Assembly (NCBI RefSeq): GCF_026810445.1
Contig: NZ_CP113949.1
Location: forward strand, 4,650,001-4,714,000
DNA: 64,000 nucleotides
Source of the DNA: Pseudomonas sp. BSw22131
Lineage (GTDB): Bacteria; Pseudomonadota; Gammaproteobacteria; Pseudomonadales; Pseudomonadaceae
Reading direction: 5' to 3'
Shown: one piece after another, positions 30,099 to 39,155 of the stretch
Layout: every line of letters starts with the position of its first letter
How positions within the stretch are numbered: the first letter of the stretch is position 1
Position numbers and translations under genes: made by a program
Notes under the pieces: model-generated
The model's database searches: none
Seen by the model: only the letters and a program-made list of their open reading frames with translations
What the model was told of the DNA's origin: nothing

Positions 30099-30878
30099 GT
30101 GAGGCTGATCGACACGCACACCCACCTGGATTTCGACGACTTCGACGCCGACCGTGATGCGCTACTCGACCAGTGTGCGCAGTTGGGTGTCGAGCGCATC
30201 GTGGTGCTGGGTGTCTATCAGCGCAATCAACAGCGCGTCTGGGATCTGGCGCTTAAAGAGCCTTGCGTTTATGCAGCGCTGGGCTTGCACCCGGTCTACC
30301 TCGATGAGCATCAGCCTGAGCATGTTCAGGCGCTCCGTGATCGTCTGGCGCAGTTGGCGGGGCACCCGAAGCTGTGCGCGGTGGGAGAGATCGGGCTGGA
30401 TTACTACGTCCCGACGCTGGACCGCACGCGGCAGCAACAGGTCTTCGACGCCCAGTTGGAAATGGCCGCCGACTTCGACCTGCCCGCCCTGCTCCACGTT
30501 CGTCGTAGCCATGCTGATGTCATCGCCACGTTGAAGCGCTTCAAGCTTGCCCGCGCAGGGATCATTCACGCCTTTGCAGGGAGTCGTGAGGAGGCACGCG
30601 AGTACATCAAACTGGGCTTCAAACTGGGCCTGGGCGGCGCCGCCACCTGGCCGCAGGCGCTGCGCATGCACCGGGTGATTGCCGACCTGCCGCTGGACAG
30701 CGTAGTGCTGGAAACCGACTCACCGGACATGGCGCCCGCGATGTACCCACAGCAGCGCAACAGCCCGATGCATTTGCCGGATATTTGCAGCGCGCTGGCC
30801 GGTTTGATGGGTATCAAGTCTCAAACGCTTGCGGATGTCAGCACGCGCAATGCCAACGCGGTGTTCGGCTGGACGTGA
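30099..30878 (+). CDS. TatD-family metal-dependent hydrolase
   Basis: 259-residue TatD-type TIM-barrel hydrolase, a family with metal-dependent DNase and D-Tyr-tRNA deacylase-related activities. Metal ligands are visible in LIDTHTHLDFDDF (N-terminal HxH), CAVGEIGLDYY (Glu), LHVRRSHADVI and IIHAFAGS (His) and LETDSPDMAP (Asp). The start is a GTG at 30099, one base after the fruR stop, so expression is probably coupled to fruR. The YjjV subgroup is the closest match. Confidence 0.9.
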   Translation: MRLIDTHTHLDFDDFDADRDALLDQCAQLGVERIVVLGVYQRNQQRVWDLALKEPCVYAALGLHPVYLDEHQPEHVQALRDRLAQLAGHPKLCAVGEIGLDYYVPTLDRTRQQQVFDAQLEMAADFDLPALLHVRRSHADVIATLKRFKLARAGIIHAFAGSREEAREYIKLGFKLGLGGAATWPQALRMHRVIADLPLDSVVLETDSPDMAPAMYPQQRNSPMHLPDICSALAGLMGIKSQTLADVSTRNANAVFGWT

Positions 30879-30984
30879 CGCGCTTCCCAGATGATTTCAT
30901 TTTGTAAAAAGAAATTTCAAAGCCTTGTGGCGGTCCCTTAGGTATCGATCCAGATATCCATTCTCTGCACCAAGGACACCGGTA

Positions 30985-31377
30985 ATGAAATTTTCGAAGT
31001 TTGCCCAAGCGCTATCCAAGTGGACGGGCAGCCCCAGAACCTTCCTCGTCGCCGTGTTGCTGATCATCGTCTGGGCCTGCACCGGACCACTTTTTCATTA
31101 CAACGACACGTGGCAACTGATCATTAACACCTCAACAACCATCATCACCTTCTTGATGGTATTCCTGATTCAAAACACCCAGAACCGCGACACCGATGAG
31201 CTGCACATCAAGATCGATGAGCTGCTACGCGTCTCCAAGGATGCGCAAAACGCAGTGCTCAGTCTCGACAATCTGGACCAGAAGGAGCTACACCAGCTGC
31301 GCAAAAAATACAAAGCCATGGGCGCCAACGAAGACGTGGATCACACCCAGCCATTTCCAGAACCTTTGAACGATTAG
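30985..31377 (+). CDS. Low-affinity iron permease family membrane protein
   Basis: 130-residue protein with two membrane helices (VAVLLIIVWACTGPLF about 25-40 and LIINTSTTIITFLMVFLIQ about 53-71), then a charged cytoplasmic segment (NTQNRDTDELHIKIDELLRV). This layout matches the bacterial branch of the low-affinity iron permease family; the biochemical role in bacteria is not established. The ATG at 30985 follows GGACACCGGTA and gives the family N-terminus. Confidence 0.8.
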   Translation: MKFSKFAQALSKWTGSPRTFLVAVLLIIVWACTGPLFHYNDTWQLIINTSTTIITFLMVFLIQNTQNRDTDELHIKIDELLRVSKDAQNAVLSLDNLDQKELHQLRKKYKAMGANEDVDHTQPFPEPLND

Positions 31378-31470
31378 CCCGCCAAGGCAGCCGACCATTG
31401 ATCAGCGCCGATGAACTAGGCGGCGCTGAGGGCTTCTCAATTTGAGGTAATCCAAACAAGGATTCGGCGT

Positions 31471-32595
31471 ATGAGCGGGCTATACACCAGCAACGCAAAG
31501 TCTGAAGTTGTTCTGCTCTCCACCCATAAAACTCTCGCCACCCATGAAGTCGCCGTGCATTCGGCATTGGGGGCTCAGATCGCCCGGTTATTGGGCGCAA
31601 CGTTTTCGGGGCTCTACGACCCGACGCTGCACAAAGGCGCCGGGCTTTACTTCATCCCTTCCGACACGCTGATTGGCAAAGATGCCAGTGAGATCCTGAG
31701 TATTCGTTCAGTGGACGACTTCTTCGGCGGTTTGATTCAGCACCCCTTCATGGCAACAAAGGCCATCTCACATCCGCTGCTCAAAGACGCCACGACTACA
31801 CCAAAGGGCTGGTCGGAGCGTTTCTTCGAAGATGCTGCCGATTCGGTGCTGCGCGGTTTTACCGTGTTCAACCTGGGCGACGCTCACCGCGCCGGCAAAC
31901 AGCTGCTCACGCAGGGCCCCGTCAGGATCAAGCCTGTGCTCGCCACCGCAGGACGTGGGCAGATTGTCGCCAGAACCGAGACTGAACTCGATGCCGCCAT
32001 CAAGGCGCAAGACGCCGCCGAGGTCCAAGAGTGGGGCCTGGTGCTGGAAGAGGACCTGAGCGATGTGATCACTTACAGCGTCGGGCAAATCGAGGTCGCG
32101 GGGATAGTGATCAGCTATCACGGCACCCAGAGCCTGACGCAGGACAACAATGGCGAGACGGTTTATGGAGGGTCTGAACTGTGTCTGGTACGTGGCGACT
32201 ACAACGAATTGCTCAAACTCGGTCTCGACGCGGATGTCAGAAAATCGGTCAGTCAGGCAATGAGCTACGAAAAAGCGGCGTTCGATTGCTTCCCCGGCTT
32301 CCTGGCGTCAAGGCGCAATTACGACATCGCACATGGCACCAATTCACGCGGGCAGGTCTGCTCCGGCGTGCTAGAGCAGTCCTGGCGAATCGGCGGTGCA
32401 AGCCCGGCGGAGATCCAGGCACTGGAGGCGTTCGCCGCCGATCCGGGCCTGAACCGCATCAGCGTATCGACCCACGAGATTTACGGCGAAACCACGCTGC
32501 CCGCAGACGCTAACGTGCTTTACGAAGGCGATGATCCTGACGTCGGCTTCATCACCAAATTCACACAGGTCCAGCCCCATGACGGTACGCAGTGA
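31471..32595 (+). CDS. DUF3182 family protein (ATP-grasp-like)
   Basis: 374-residue protein that I recognise as DUF3182. The stretch RIKPVLATAGRGQIVARTET, then WGLVLEEDLSDVITYSVGQI and RNYDIAHGTNSRGQVCSGVL, resembles ATP-grasp organisation (nucleotide-binding Lys, acidic metal ligands), which suggests an ATP-dependent ligase; the reaction is unknown. GGTAATC-rich leader, ATG at 31471. Its end overlaps the start of the downstream alpha/beta hydrolase gene by 17 bases, a tight coupling that suggests a joint pathway. Confidence 0.8.
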   Translation: MSGLYTSNAKSEVVLLSTHKTLATHEVAVHSALGAQIARLLGATFSGLYDPTLHKGAGLYFIPSDTLIGKDASEILSIRSVDDFFGGLIQHPFMATKAISHPLLKDATTTPKGWSERFFEDAADSVLRGFTVFNLGDAHRAGKQLLTQGPVRIKPVLATAGRGQIVARTETELDAAIKAQDAAEVQEWGLVLEEDLSDVITYSVGQIEVAGIVISYHGTQSLTQDNNGETVYGGSELCLVRGDYNELLKLGLDADVRKSVSQAMSYEKAAFDCFPGFLASRRNYDIAHGTNSRGQVCSGVLEQSWRIGGASPAEIQALEAFAADPGLNRISVSTHEIYGETTLPADANVLYEGDDPDVGFITKFTQVQPHDGTQ

Positions 32596-33346
32596 AACCA
32601 TCGACATCGCGGTCGATGATCAAACTATCTCCGGCACCATTCTCACGCCGGGCGCCAAACTGCCCGGCATCTTGTTCGTCCACGGATGGGGCGGCAGTCA
32701 GCAACGCGACCTGGCACGCGCCAAAAACATCACGGGGCTGGGCTGCGTATGCCTGACCTTCGATTTACGTGGCCATGAGCGCACTCACGAAATGCGTGCG
32801 TCTGTGTCCCGCGAGCAGAGCATGGCCGACTTGCTGGCCGCCTATGACCGACTGGCCAGCCATCCTGCCGTCGACAACACCGCCATTGCGGTGATCGGCA
32901 GCAGCTATGGCGGCTACCTGGCGACCATTCTGAGCGGCATCCGCCCGGTGAAGTGGCTGGCGCTGCGGGTACCGGCATTGTATTGGGATGCCGATTGGGA
33001 CATGCCCAAGCAAGCGCTTGATCGAGACAAGCTGGCGCATTACCGACGCTCCGCCGTGACGGCAGCTGACAACCGTGCCCTTGCCGCGTGCAAGGACTTC
33101 AAGGGCGATGTGCTGCTGGTGGAGTCTGAAACCGATGACTATGTGCCGCACGCAACCGTCATGAGTTACCGCACAGCATTCGATCTGGCGCACTCGTTGA
33201 CCTATCGCCTGGTCGACGGGGCTGATCATGCCTTGACCAGTGACACCAGCCAGCAGGCCTACACGACGATGCTGAGCAACTGGATCAGCGAAATGGTCAT
33301 TGGCTCACGCATCGTCGATTACCCGCACTCCGCCGAGTTCGCCTGA
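32579..33346 (+). CDS. Alpha/beta hydrolase
   Basis: 255-residue serine hydrolase of the dienelactone-hydrolase/prolyl-oligopeptidase-like type. Visible: oxyanion loop FVHGWGGSQQRD, nucleophile elbow GSSYGGYLA (Ser near residue 102), catalytic Asp in ETDDYVPH and His in DGADHALTSD. The ATG at 32579 lies inside the 3' end of the DUF3182 gene (17-base overlap). Substrate unknown; pairing with a possible ATP-grasp ligase hints at a make-and-break or tailoring pair acting on a small amide/ester. Confidence 0.85.
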   Translation: MTVRSETIDIAVDDQTISGTILTPGAKLPGILFVHGWGGSQQRDLARAKNITGLGCVCLTFDLRGHERTHEMRASVSREQSMADLLAAYDRLASHPAVDNTAIAVIGSSYGGYLATILSGIRPVKWLALRVPALYWDADWDMPKQALDRDKLAHYRRSAVTAADNRALAACKDFKGDVLLVESETDDYVPHATVMSYRTAFDLAHSLTYRLVDGADHALTSDTSQQAYTTMLSNWISEMVIGSRIVDYPHSAEFA

Positions 33347-33460
33347 CGGCAACGTTGCCCGGCAGGGCGCGGACGGGCTGGCGCGCAGGACTGAGTTCAA
33401 GCGATATTGCGCAACGGGCTGATGTCTCACCCAGCCGTTGTTCGATCATTTGGAGCTGTC

Positions 33461-34462
33461 ATGAATTCTTCTTCCCTGCGCGTGTGCGTTGCCGGCGCTG
33501 GCGCCATCGGATGCACACTGGCCGCGCGTATCGCCTTGAGCGGCCAGCCGGTCAGTGTGTTCGCCCGAGGCAAAACCCTCGCCGCCCTGCAACGCAACGG
33601 CATCCATCTGCACGATCTGGAAGGTCGGCATCACGTTACCGTCAATGCAAGTGATGACGCCGCTGCCCTCGGCGTGCAGGACGTGGTGTTCCTCTGCACC
33701 AAAGCGCCTTCGCTGACCACGCTGCTGCCACAGATTCAGCCGCTGATCGGCCCTGATACGCGGGTAATCCCGATGGTCAACGGCGTGCCGTGGTGGTACT
33801 TCCATGGCGAAGGTGGGCGCTTTGACGGTGAGCCCATTACCAGTGTCGACCCGGACGGCGTGATCCATGCCTCCCTCGACCCGCGCAACGTGATCGGTTG
33901 CGTGGTGTTCATGACCGCACAAAGCTCTGGCCCCGGCGTGGTGAGCACCCACAACGCGTACCGGATTGTCTTTGGAGAGCTTAACAACGCGCTGACTCCG
34001 CGCCTTGAAGAGCTGTGCTCGCTGATTGCACGCGCAGGTATCGAAACCCAGGGCTCGGACCGGATTCGTGATCAGTTGTGGACCAAGATCATTGCCAACC
34101 TGACGTCCAATCCTGTGTCGGTGATCACCGGGGCAACGCTGGAGCAGATTTACGGCCTGCCGCAGATGCGCGAATTGGCACTGGCAACGTTTCACGAAGT
34201 GCTGGCAGTGGCGACCGCGTACGACGCCCGCCTGAGCATGGAGCCAACGACGTTCATGCAGTTCGGCGCCAGCATGGGCGCGATCCGCACCTCAATGCTG
34301 CAGGACTTCGAAAAGGGATTGCCGCTGGAGCTGGCCGCCATTGGCGACGCAGTGCTGGAGATGGCGCAGAAGGTCAACGTACCCATGCCGGTGACCCGCA
34401 GCGTCGTGACCCTCGCCAGGTTCTGTGCCGAACACCCGCACAAGGATCACGTGCGGCATTGA
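33461..34462 (+). CDS. 2-dehydropantoate 2-reductase (ketopantoate reductase family)
   Basis: 333-residue NADPH-dependent reductase. A Rossmann motif VCVAGAGAIGCTLAARI lies near residues 8-24 and the C-terminal helical domain contains the conserved catalytic Lys region RDQLWTKIIANLTSNPVSVITG. PanE reduces ketopantoate in pantothenate synthesis, but Pseudomonas carries several paralogues and this one may act on another 2-keto acid. ATG at 33461; GGAG (TTGGAGCTGTC) lies just upstream. Confidence 0.85.
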   Translation: MNSSSLRVCVAGAGAIGCTLAARIALSGQPVSVFARGKTLAALQRNGIHLHDLEGRHHVTVNASDDAAALGVQDVVFLCTKAPSLTTLLPQIQPLIGPDTRVIPMVNGVPWWYFHGEGGRFDGEPITSVDPDGVIHASLDPRNVIGCVVFMTAQSSGPGVVSTHNAYRIVFGELNNALTPRLEELCSLIARAGIETQGSDRIRDQLWTKIIANLTSNPVSVITGATLEQIYGLPQMRELALATFHEVLAVATAYDARLSMEPTTFMQFGASMGAIRTSMLQDFEKGLPLELAAIGDAVLEMAQKVNVPMPVTRSVVTLARFCAEHPHKDHVRH

Positions 34463-34472
34463 GTGCCAGAAT

Positions 34473-34602
34473 TGTGGGAGGGAGCTTGCTCGCGATGAGG
34501 CCATTCCGGTCACGAGAAATCACCTCCGAACAGCATTTCGCTAGCAGCTACCTCCCACAAGTTCAGTTCAGCCCTGTAGGCGCGCGCTTGCCCGAGAAGG
34601 AT
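34473..34602. repeat. REPIN family 1 plus a single TGTAGG-family REP
   Basis: TGTGGGAGGGAGCTTGCTCG (34473 on) and the diverged inverted arm CTAGCAGCTACCTCCCACA (34541-34559) form a doublet matching the maf-mreD REPIN. A separate arm CCTGTAGGCGCGCGCTTGCC follows from about 34575. They fill the gap between two convergent genes. Confidence 0.75.
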
Positions 34603-34605
34603 CGA

Positions 34606-36159
34606 TCAGGTAATCGGCGCCGGGTTGAACAGGGTAATGTCGTTGTGCAAACGGTAGTGCTCGGTCCAGGTTTTCTTTTTGCCGCTGGCGACATCCAGAT
34701 AAAAATGGAACAGCTCCCAGCCCAGCTCCTCGATGCTTGCACGCCCTGTCGCAATCCGGCCAGCGTCGATGTCGATCAGGTCCGGCCAGCGTTGCGCCAG
34801 CTCGGTCCGGGTCGACACCTTGACCACTGGCGACATCGCCATCCCGTACGGTGTGCCACGTCCGGTGGTGAACACGTGAAGGTTCATCCCGGCCGCCAAT
34901 TGCAGCGTCCCGCAGACAAAATCGCTGGCGGGTGTTGCGCAAAAAATCAGCCCTTTTCGCGTCACACGCTCGCCAGGCCCCAATACCGCATTGATTGCGC
35001 TGTTACCGGATTTGACGATAGAACCCAGCGACTTCTCGACGATGTTCGACAATCCGCCCTTTTTGTTGCCCGGCGTTGTATTAGCGCTGCGGTCCGCCTC
35101 GCCTTTGGCCAGATATCGGTCGTACCAGTCCATTTCGCGTACAAGCCCTTCGGCGACCTCCATGGTTTCAGCCCGTGAGGTCAGCAAATAGATGGCATCG
35201 CGCACTTCGGTCACTTCGGAAAACATCACCGTGGCGCCCGCGCGCAACAGTAAGTCGGACGCATAACCCAGCGCCGGGTTAGCGGTGATCCCGGAAAACG
35301 CATCACTGCCGCCGCATTGCATGCCCAGAATCAACTCGGACGCTGGCACGGTTTCGCGACGACGCTGATCGAGTTTTTTCAAGCGTGTTTCGGCCAGCTC
35401 CATGATCTGCTCGATCATTTCGTTGAAGCCGTGACTGGAATCCTGCAACCGGTACAACCACGGATCGGTAAGGTCCACCGAGCTGTCGTTTTCATGCATG
35501 ACCTGACCGGCCTGCAATTTCTCGCAGCCCAGACTGATCACCAGCGCTTCGCCGCCCAGATTGGGGTTGCGCGCCAGGTTGCGCACCGTGCGAATCGGGA
35601 TGTACGCGTCCTTTGCGGTAATGGCCACACCGCAGCCATAGCTGTGGGTGATGGCGACCACATCATCGACGTTCGGGTATTTGGGCAGCAGCTCCTCGCG
35701 GATGCGCTTCACCGCAAAATCCAGCACGCCGGTGACGCACTGAACTGTCGTGGTGATGCCCAGAATGTTGCGCGTGCCCACCGTGCCATCGGCGTTGCGA
35801 TAGCCCTCGAAGGTGAAGCCATCCAGCGCCTCGCCTTTCTGCGGTACCGCATCGGACATCGGCAAACTGTCCAGCGGTGGCGCTGACGGCATGCGCAGCT
35901 GATCTTCCTTGACCCAACTGCCCTTCGGAATCGGCTGCAACGCATAACCGATGGTGTGGCCATAGCGGATGACCGGCTCGCCCTCGGCGATGTCCACCGT
36001 ATTCACCTTGTGGCTTTGCGGAACGTTATCGACGGTCACCAGACCGTTATCGAATTCTGTCCCCGCCGGGACGCCTTGGTCATTGACCACGACGACGACG
36101 TTATCGAGCGCGTGCAAGCGGATATAACGTGGCGAGTCGGCATGTTGAATCAAGTTCAT
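34606..36159 (-). CDS. garD: Galactarate dehydratase (GarD/UxaA superfamily)
   Basis: 517-residue member of the altronate/galactarate dehydratase family. It converts galactarate (or glucarate) to 5-dehydro-4-deoxyglucarate. The N-terminal SAF-like domain is visible ([18 protein letters not shown]) and the C-terminal domain has [36 protein letters not shown] and ISLGCEKL, whose Cys residues bind a metal or cluster in the family. The ATG at 36159 has GAGGAACAAC upstream. Twelve bases after the MFS gene, so the two form one unit; kdgD supplies the next step. Confidence 0.92.
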   Translation of the reverse strand: MNLIQHADSPRYIRLHALDNVVVVVNDQGVPAGTEFDNGLVTVDNVPQSHKVNTVDIAEGEPVIRYGHTIGYALQPIPKGSWVKEDQLRMPSAPPLDSLPMSDAVPQKGEALDGFTFEGYRNADGTVGTRNILGITTTVQCVTGVLDFAVKRIREELLPKYPNVDDVVAITHSYGCGVAITAKDAYIPIRTVRNLARNPNLGGEALVISLGCEKLQAGQVMHENDSSVDLTDPWLYRLQDSSHGFNEMIEQIMELAETRLKKLDQRRRETVPASELILGMQCGGSDAFSGITANPALGYASDLLLRAGATVMFSEVTEVRDAIYLLTSRAETMEVAEGLVREMDWYDRYLAKGEADRSANTTPGNKKGGLSNIVEKSLGSIVKSGNSAINAVLGPGERVTRKGLIFCATPASDFVCGTLQLAAGMNLHVFTTGRGTPYGMAMSPVVKVSTRTELAQRWPDLIDIDAGRIATGRASIEELGWELFHFYLDVASGKKKTWTEHYRLHNDITLFNPAPIT

Positions 36160-36171
36160 CACGGTTGTTCC

Positions 36172-37542
36172 TCAGATTTTCGCTTGAGAAAGCTCGGCTT
36201 CACTGGCCGGCAGGGAACCCTTCGTTGGGGTTTCCTTGAGTTCTACACGTTTGATTTCACCAACGATGAAGATGTAACTGATCACCGCCACCAGCGCGTT
36301 TGCACCGACGAACACCAGCGCCCACTTGAACGAGCCTGTGGAGCTGATGATGTACCCGATCACGATGGGCGTGGTGATCGACGCGATGTTACCGAACATG
36401 TTGAACAAACCACCGCTCAAACCGGCGATTTGTTTCGGCGACGCGTCGGACATGACCGCCCAGCCCAGTGCGCCAACGCCTTTGCCGAAGAAGGCCAACG
36501 CCATGAAGCCCACTACGACCCATTCAACGTCAACATAGTTACAGGTCACGATGGAGGTAGAGAGCAGCAGACCGCCGATGATGGGCGCCTTACGGGCGAA
36601 AGTCAGCGAATGCCCTTTGCGCAGCAGGTAATCGGAAATCACGCCGCCAAGGACGCCACCCACGAAGCCGCAGATAGCCGGCAACGACGCGATGAAACCG
36701 GCCTTGAGGATGGTCATGCCACGCTCTTGAACCAGGTACACCGGAAACCACGTCAGGAAGAAATAGGTGATGCCGTTGATGCAGTACTGAGCCAGGTAAA
36801 TGCCCAGCATCATGCGGTTGGTCAGTAACTGGCGTACGTAGTCCCATTTCGGACCGCTGGCCGAGCCCTTGCCTTTGTCCTGATCCATGTCGACCATGCC
36901 GCCGTTGTTGGCGATGTGGTCAAACTCGGCTTTGTTGATTTTCGGGTGGTTACGCGGGCTGTGGATAACTTTAAGCCAGATCAGCGAGAACACGATGCCG
37001 ATGCTGCCCATCACGACGAACACGTGCTGCCAGCCAAAGGTGTAAACGATCCAGCCCATGATCGGGGCGAACAGTACGGTGGCAAAGTATTGCGCCGAGT
37101 TGAAGATCGCCGAAGCCGTGCCGCGCTCGGATGTCGGAAACCACGCCGCCACAATGCGCGCGTTGCCAGGGAAGGATGGCGCCTCGGCCAGGCCCACCAT
37201 GAAGCGCAGAGCAAATAACAGGAAAATCGCGGTCGAAAGTCCGAACTCACCGACATAACCTTGCAGGACGGTAAACAACGACCAGGTAAAAATGCTCAGT
37301 GCGTAGACTTTCTTGGAGCCGTAACGATCTAGCAGCCAGCCGCCGGGGATTTGACCCGCCACGTACGCCCAACCAAATGCAGAGAAGATGAATCCGAGGG
37401 TGACGGCATCGATGCCGAGACTTTTTTGCAGGCTGGAGCCCGCGATTGCGATGGTTGCACGGTCTGCATAATTGATCGTTGTCACCAGAAACAGCATGAG
37501 CAAGATCAAATACCGGACGTGAGTCGGCTTGGTTTTCAGCAT
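36172..37542 (-). CDS. MFS transporter for galactarate/glucarate (GudP/GarP type)
   Basis: 456-residue major facilitator of the anion:cation symporter family with 12 predicted helices. The N-terminus ends in MLFLVTTINYADRATIAIAG, a signature of D-glucarate/galactarate transporters, and SAFGWAYVAGQIPGGWLLDRYG follows. It imports aldarates by proton symport. The ATG at 37542 follows GGGAGTTTCGAAC. Lies 12 bases before garD. A GGGTTAAACGATC motif at 37575-37587, upstream of it, resembles the sites near kdgD and the regulator. Confidence 0.9.
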   Translation of the reverse strand: MLKTKPTHVRYLILLMLFLVTTINYADRATIAIAGSSLQKSLGIDAVTLGFIFSAFGWAYVAGQIPGGWLLDRYGSKKVYALSIFTWSLFTVLQGYVGEFGLSTAIFLLFALRFMVGLAEAPSFPGNARIVAAWFPTSERGTASAIFNSAQYFATVLFAPIMGWIVYTFGWQHVFVVMGSIGIVFSLIWLKVIHSPRNHPKINKAEFDHIANNGGMVDMDQDKGKGSASGPKWDYVRQLLTNRMMLGIYLAQYCINGITYFFLTWFPVYLVQERGMTILKAGFIASLPAICGFVGGVLGGVISDYLLRKGHSLTFARKAPIIGGLLLSTSIVTCNYVDVEWVVVGFMALAFFGKGVGALGWAVMSDASPKQIAGLSGGLFNMFGNIASITTPIVIGYIISSTGSFKWALVFVGANALVAVISYIFIVGEIKRVELKETPTKGSLPASEAELSQAKI

Positions 37543-37667
37543 GTTCGAAACTCCCACTAATTATTTTTTTGTGCGGGTTAAACGATCTTTATGTGTGTGC
37601 GCGCTGCTCGCGGCTGCCCCTGAATTCAGCTGCGATTGAATCTTTTTTAAACATGCGAACCCGACGG

Positions 37668-37694
37668 AAAAAAACCGCTGATTGCTCAGCGGTT
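37668..37694 (-). terminator. Intrinsic terminator downstream of kdgD
   Basis: Reading on the minus strand, AACCGCTGA-GCAA-TCAGCGGTT is a perfect 9-bp stem with a 4-base loop followed by a run of T. It lies 21 bases after the kdgD stop and before the MFS gene, so kdgD is at least partly transcribed separately from the MFS-garD pair. Confidence 0.9.
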
Positions 37695-37714
37695 CTTTAT
37701 GGGGTGCGTGCTGC

Positions 37715-38626
37715 TTATTGCGCGCCCTGCTTGTCCATCAGCGCAGCAAGCATTTCAAACTCTTCGGCAGTCAGGTCGGTCAGTGGCGTACGTACAGGAC
37801 CTGCGTCGTAGCCAGCGATTTTGGCGCCGGCCTTGACGATGCTGACGGCATAACCAGATTTGCGGTTACGGATGTCGAGGTATGGCAGGAAGAAATCATC
37901 AATCAGCTTGCCAACTGTCTCGTGATCATCACGTGCGATGGCGTGATAGAAATCCATGGCCATTTTGGGCAGGAAGTTGAACACCGCAGAGGAATAGACC
38001 GGAACGCCCAACGCTTTGTAAGCAGCCGCATAGACCTCAGCGGTTGGCAAGCCACCCAGGTAGGAGAATCGGTCGCCCAGGCGGCGGCGGATAGAGACCA
38101 TCAGTTCGATATCGCCCAGACCGTCCTTGTAGCCGACCAAGTTAGGGCAACGCTCGGCCAGACGCTCCAGCAGGCTTGGGGTCAAGCGACAGACGTTGCG
38201 GTTGTAGACAACCACGCCGATCTTGACCGATTTGCAGACTGCTTCAACGTGGGCGGCGACGCCGTCCTGGCTCGCTTCGGTCAGGTAATGAGGCAGCAAC
38301 AACAGCCCTTTTGCGCCCAGGCGCTCGGCTTCCTGAGCGTATTCGATCGCTTGACGAGTCGAACCACCCACGCCAGCCAGGATTGGCACCGTGGTCGCGC
38401 AGGTGTCGACGGCAGTTTTGATCACTTCGGAGTATTCGCTGGCGGCGAGGGAGAAGAACTCACCAGTACCACCGGCCGCGAACAAGGCAGTGGCGCCGTA
38501 CGGGGCGAGCCACTCGAGACGTTTGATGTAGCCCGCGCGATGGAAATCGCCCTGAGCATTGAAATCGGTAACCGGGAAGGACAACAGACCGGCAGAGAGG
38601 ATGGACTTCAGTTCTTGTGGATTCAT
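37715..38626 (-). CDS. kdgD: 5-dehydro-4-deoxyglucarate dehydratase
   Basis: 303-residue DHDPS/NAL-family TIM-barrel enzyme that decarboxylates and dehydrates 5-dehydro-4-deoxyglucarate to 2,5-dioxopentanoate. Visible: [31 protein letters not shown], catalytic Tyr in [13 protein letters not shown] and Schiff-base Lys in [14 protein letters not shown]. The next enzyme, the semialdehyde dehydrogenase to 2-oxoglutarate, is not in this window. The start ATG at 38626 gives the family N-terminus ([10 protein letters not shown]). Confidence 0.95.
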   Translation of the reverse strand: MNPQELKSILSAGLLSFPVTDFNAQGDFHRAGYIKRLEWLAPYGATALFAAGGTGEFFSLAASEYSEVIKTAVDTCATTVPILAGVGGSTRQAIEYAQEAERLGAKGLLLLPHYLTEASQDGVAAHVEAVCKSVKIGVVVYNRNVCRLTPSLLERLAERCPNLVGYKDGLGDIELMVSIRRRLGDRFSYLGGLPTAEVYAAAYKALGVPVYSSAVFNFLPKMAMDFYHAIARDDHETVGKLIDDFFLPYLDIRNRKSGYAVSIVKAGAKIAGYDAGPVRTPLTDLTAEEFEMLAALMDKQGAQ

Positions 38627-38692
38627 TATTCGAACACCCTGGGGAGCAATTTTTGTGATTGAAGCATCAGTCCTGTGCTGATGTCGTAAGTC

Positions 38693-38702
38693 ATCGTACA
38701 AC
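38693..38702 (-). promoter_or_regulatory. Putative operator of the FadR-type regulator upstream of kdgD
   Basis: GTTGTACGAT (minus strand), followed by GAC, recurs as GTTGTACGATCAC upstream of the GntR-family gene at 41799-41808, and as a diverged GGGTTAAACGATC upstream of the MFS gene. It lies 67-76 bases upstream of the kdgD ATG. The shared sequence is seen; the regulator assignment is inferred. Confidence 0.5.
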
Positions 38703-38829
38703 TGGGAAGGGGATCACTCAATAGCGTTTTGAAATATTTATGACGGGTGAGGATGAGTGGTGATTTTCAGGGACGGCGGGGTGGGCGAAGGCGCCTGACT
38801 GTTGGAGGTTACAGCCTGCGCGTGGCACT

Positions 38830-38956
38830 TGTAGGAGCGCGCTTGCTCGCGATCTGGCGCGAAGCGGTAGCATTCCGGTTAATGCGGCTTTTCAGAAAGA
38901 ACTGCAGCTTCAGCTCTACGACTGCTGCGCAGCCGATGCGAGCGAGCTCACTCCTA
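38830..38956. repeat. REP doublet, TGTAGGAGCG family
   Basis: TGTAGGAGCGCGCTTGCTCG begins at 38830 and an inverted diverged arm GCGAGCGAGCTCACTCCTA ends near 38956, about 80 bases apart. It marks the kdgD-proximal edge of the hcp island. Confidence 0.65.
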
Positions 38957-39155
38957 AGGCTTCCGGCCAGAATCAAACGCTTTCACGCCCTCTCGGATTA
39001 TTCCGTAGTCCAGTGATCCAGACGTTGTAGTCCTTCTCTGAAACTGCTCGCGCACCTGCTTGGAAAACCTTCTGCGGGCCGCGTCACGTCGCTAAAGTCG
39101 TTGCGGTTCAAATTCAGATTTCTTAATCAACGCGAACCGCAAGTAAGGAAACGAA

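Larger units (their letters stand above)
38627..39155. other. Gene-free spacer between kdgD and the hcp-like gene
   Basis: About 530 bases without a credible gene. The left part carries the kdgD promoter region with the ATCGTACAAC site (38693-38702) and a small dyad CATCAG / CTGATG near 38665-38683. A REP doublet lies at 38830-38956. The last 100 bases before the ATG at 39156 become more AT-rich and end in AAGGAAACGAA, a good ribosome site for the hcp-like gene. Confidence 0.6.

Noticed and set aside
38747..39016. 90-codon frame in the kdgD-hcp spacer
   Set aside because: It is built largely from a REP doublet, has no clear ribosome site and no conserved motif.
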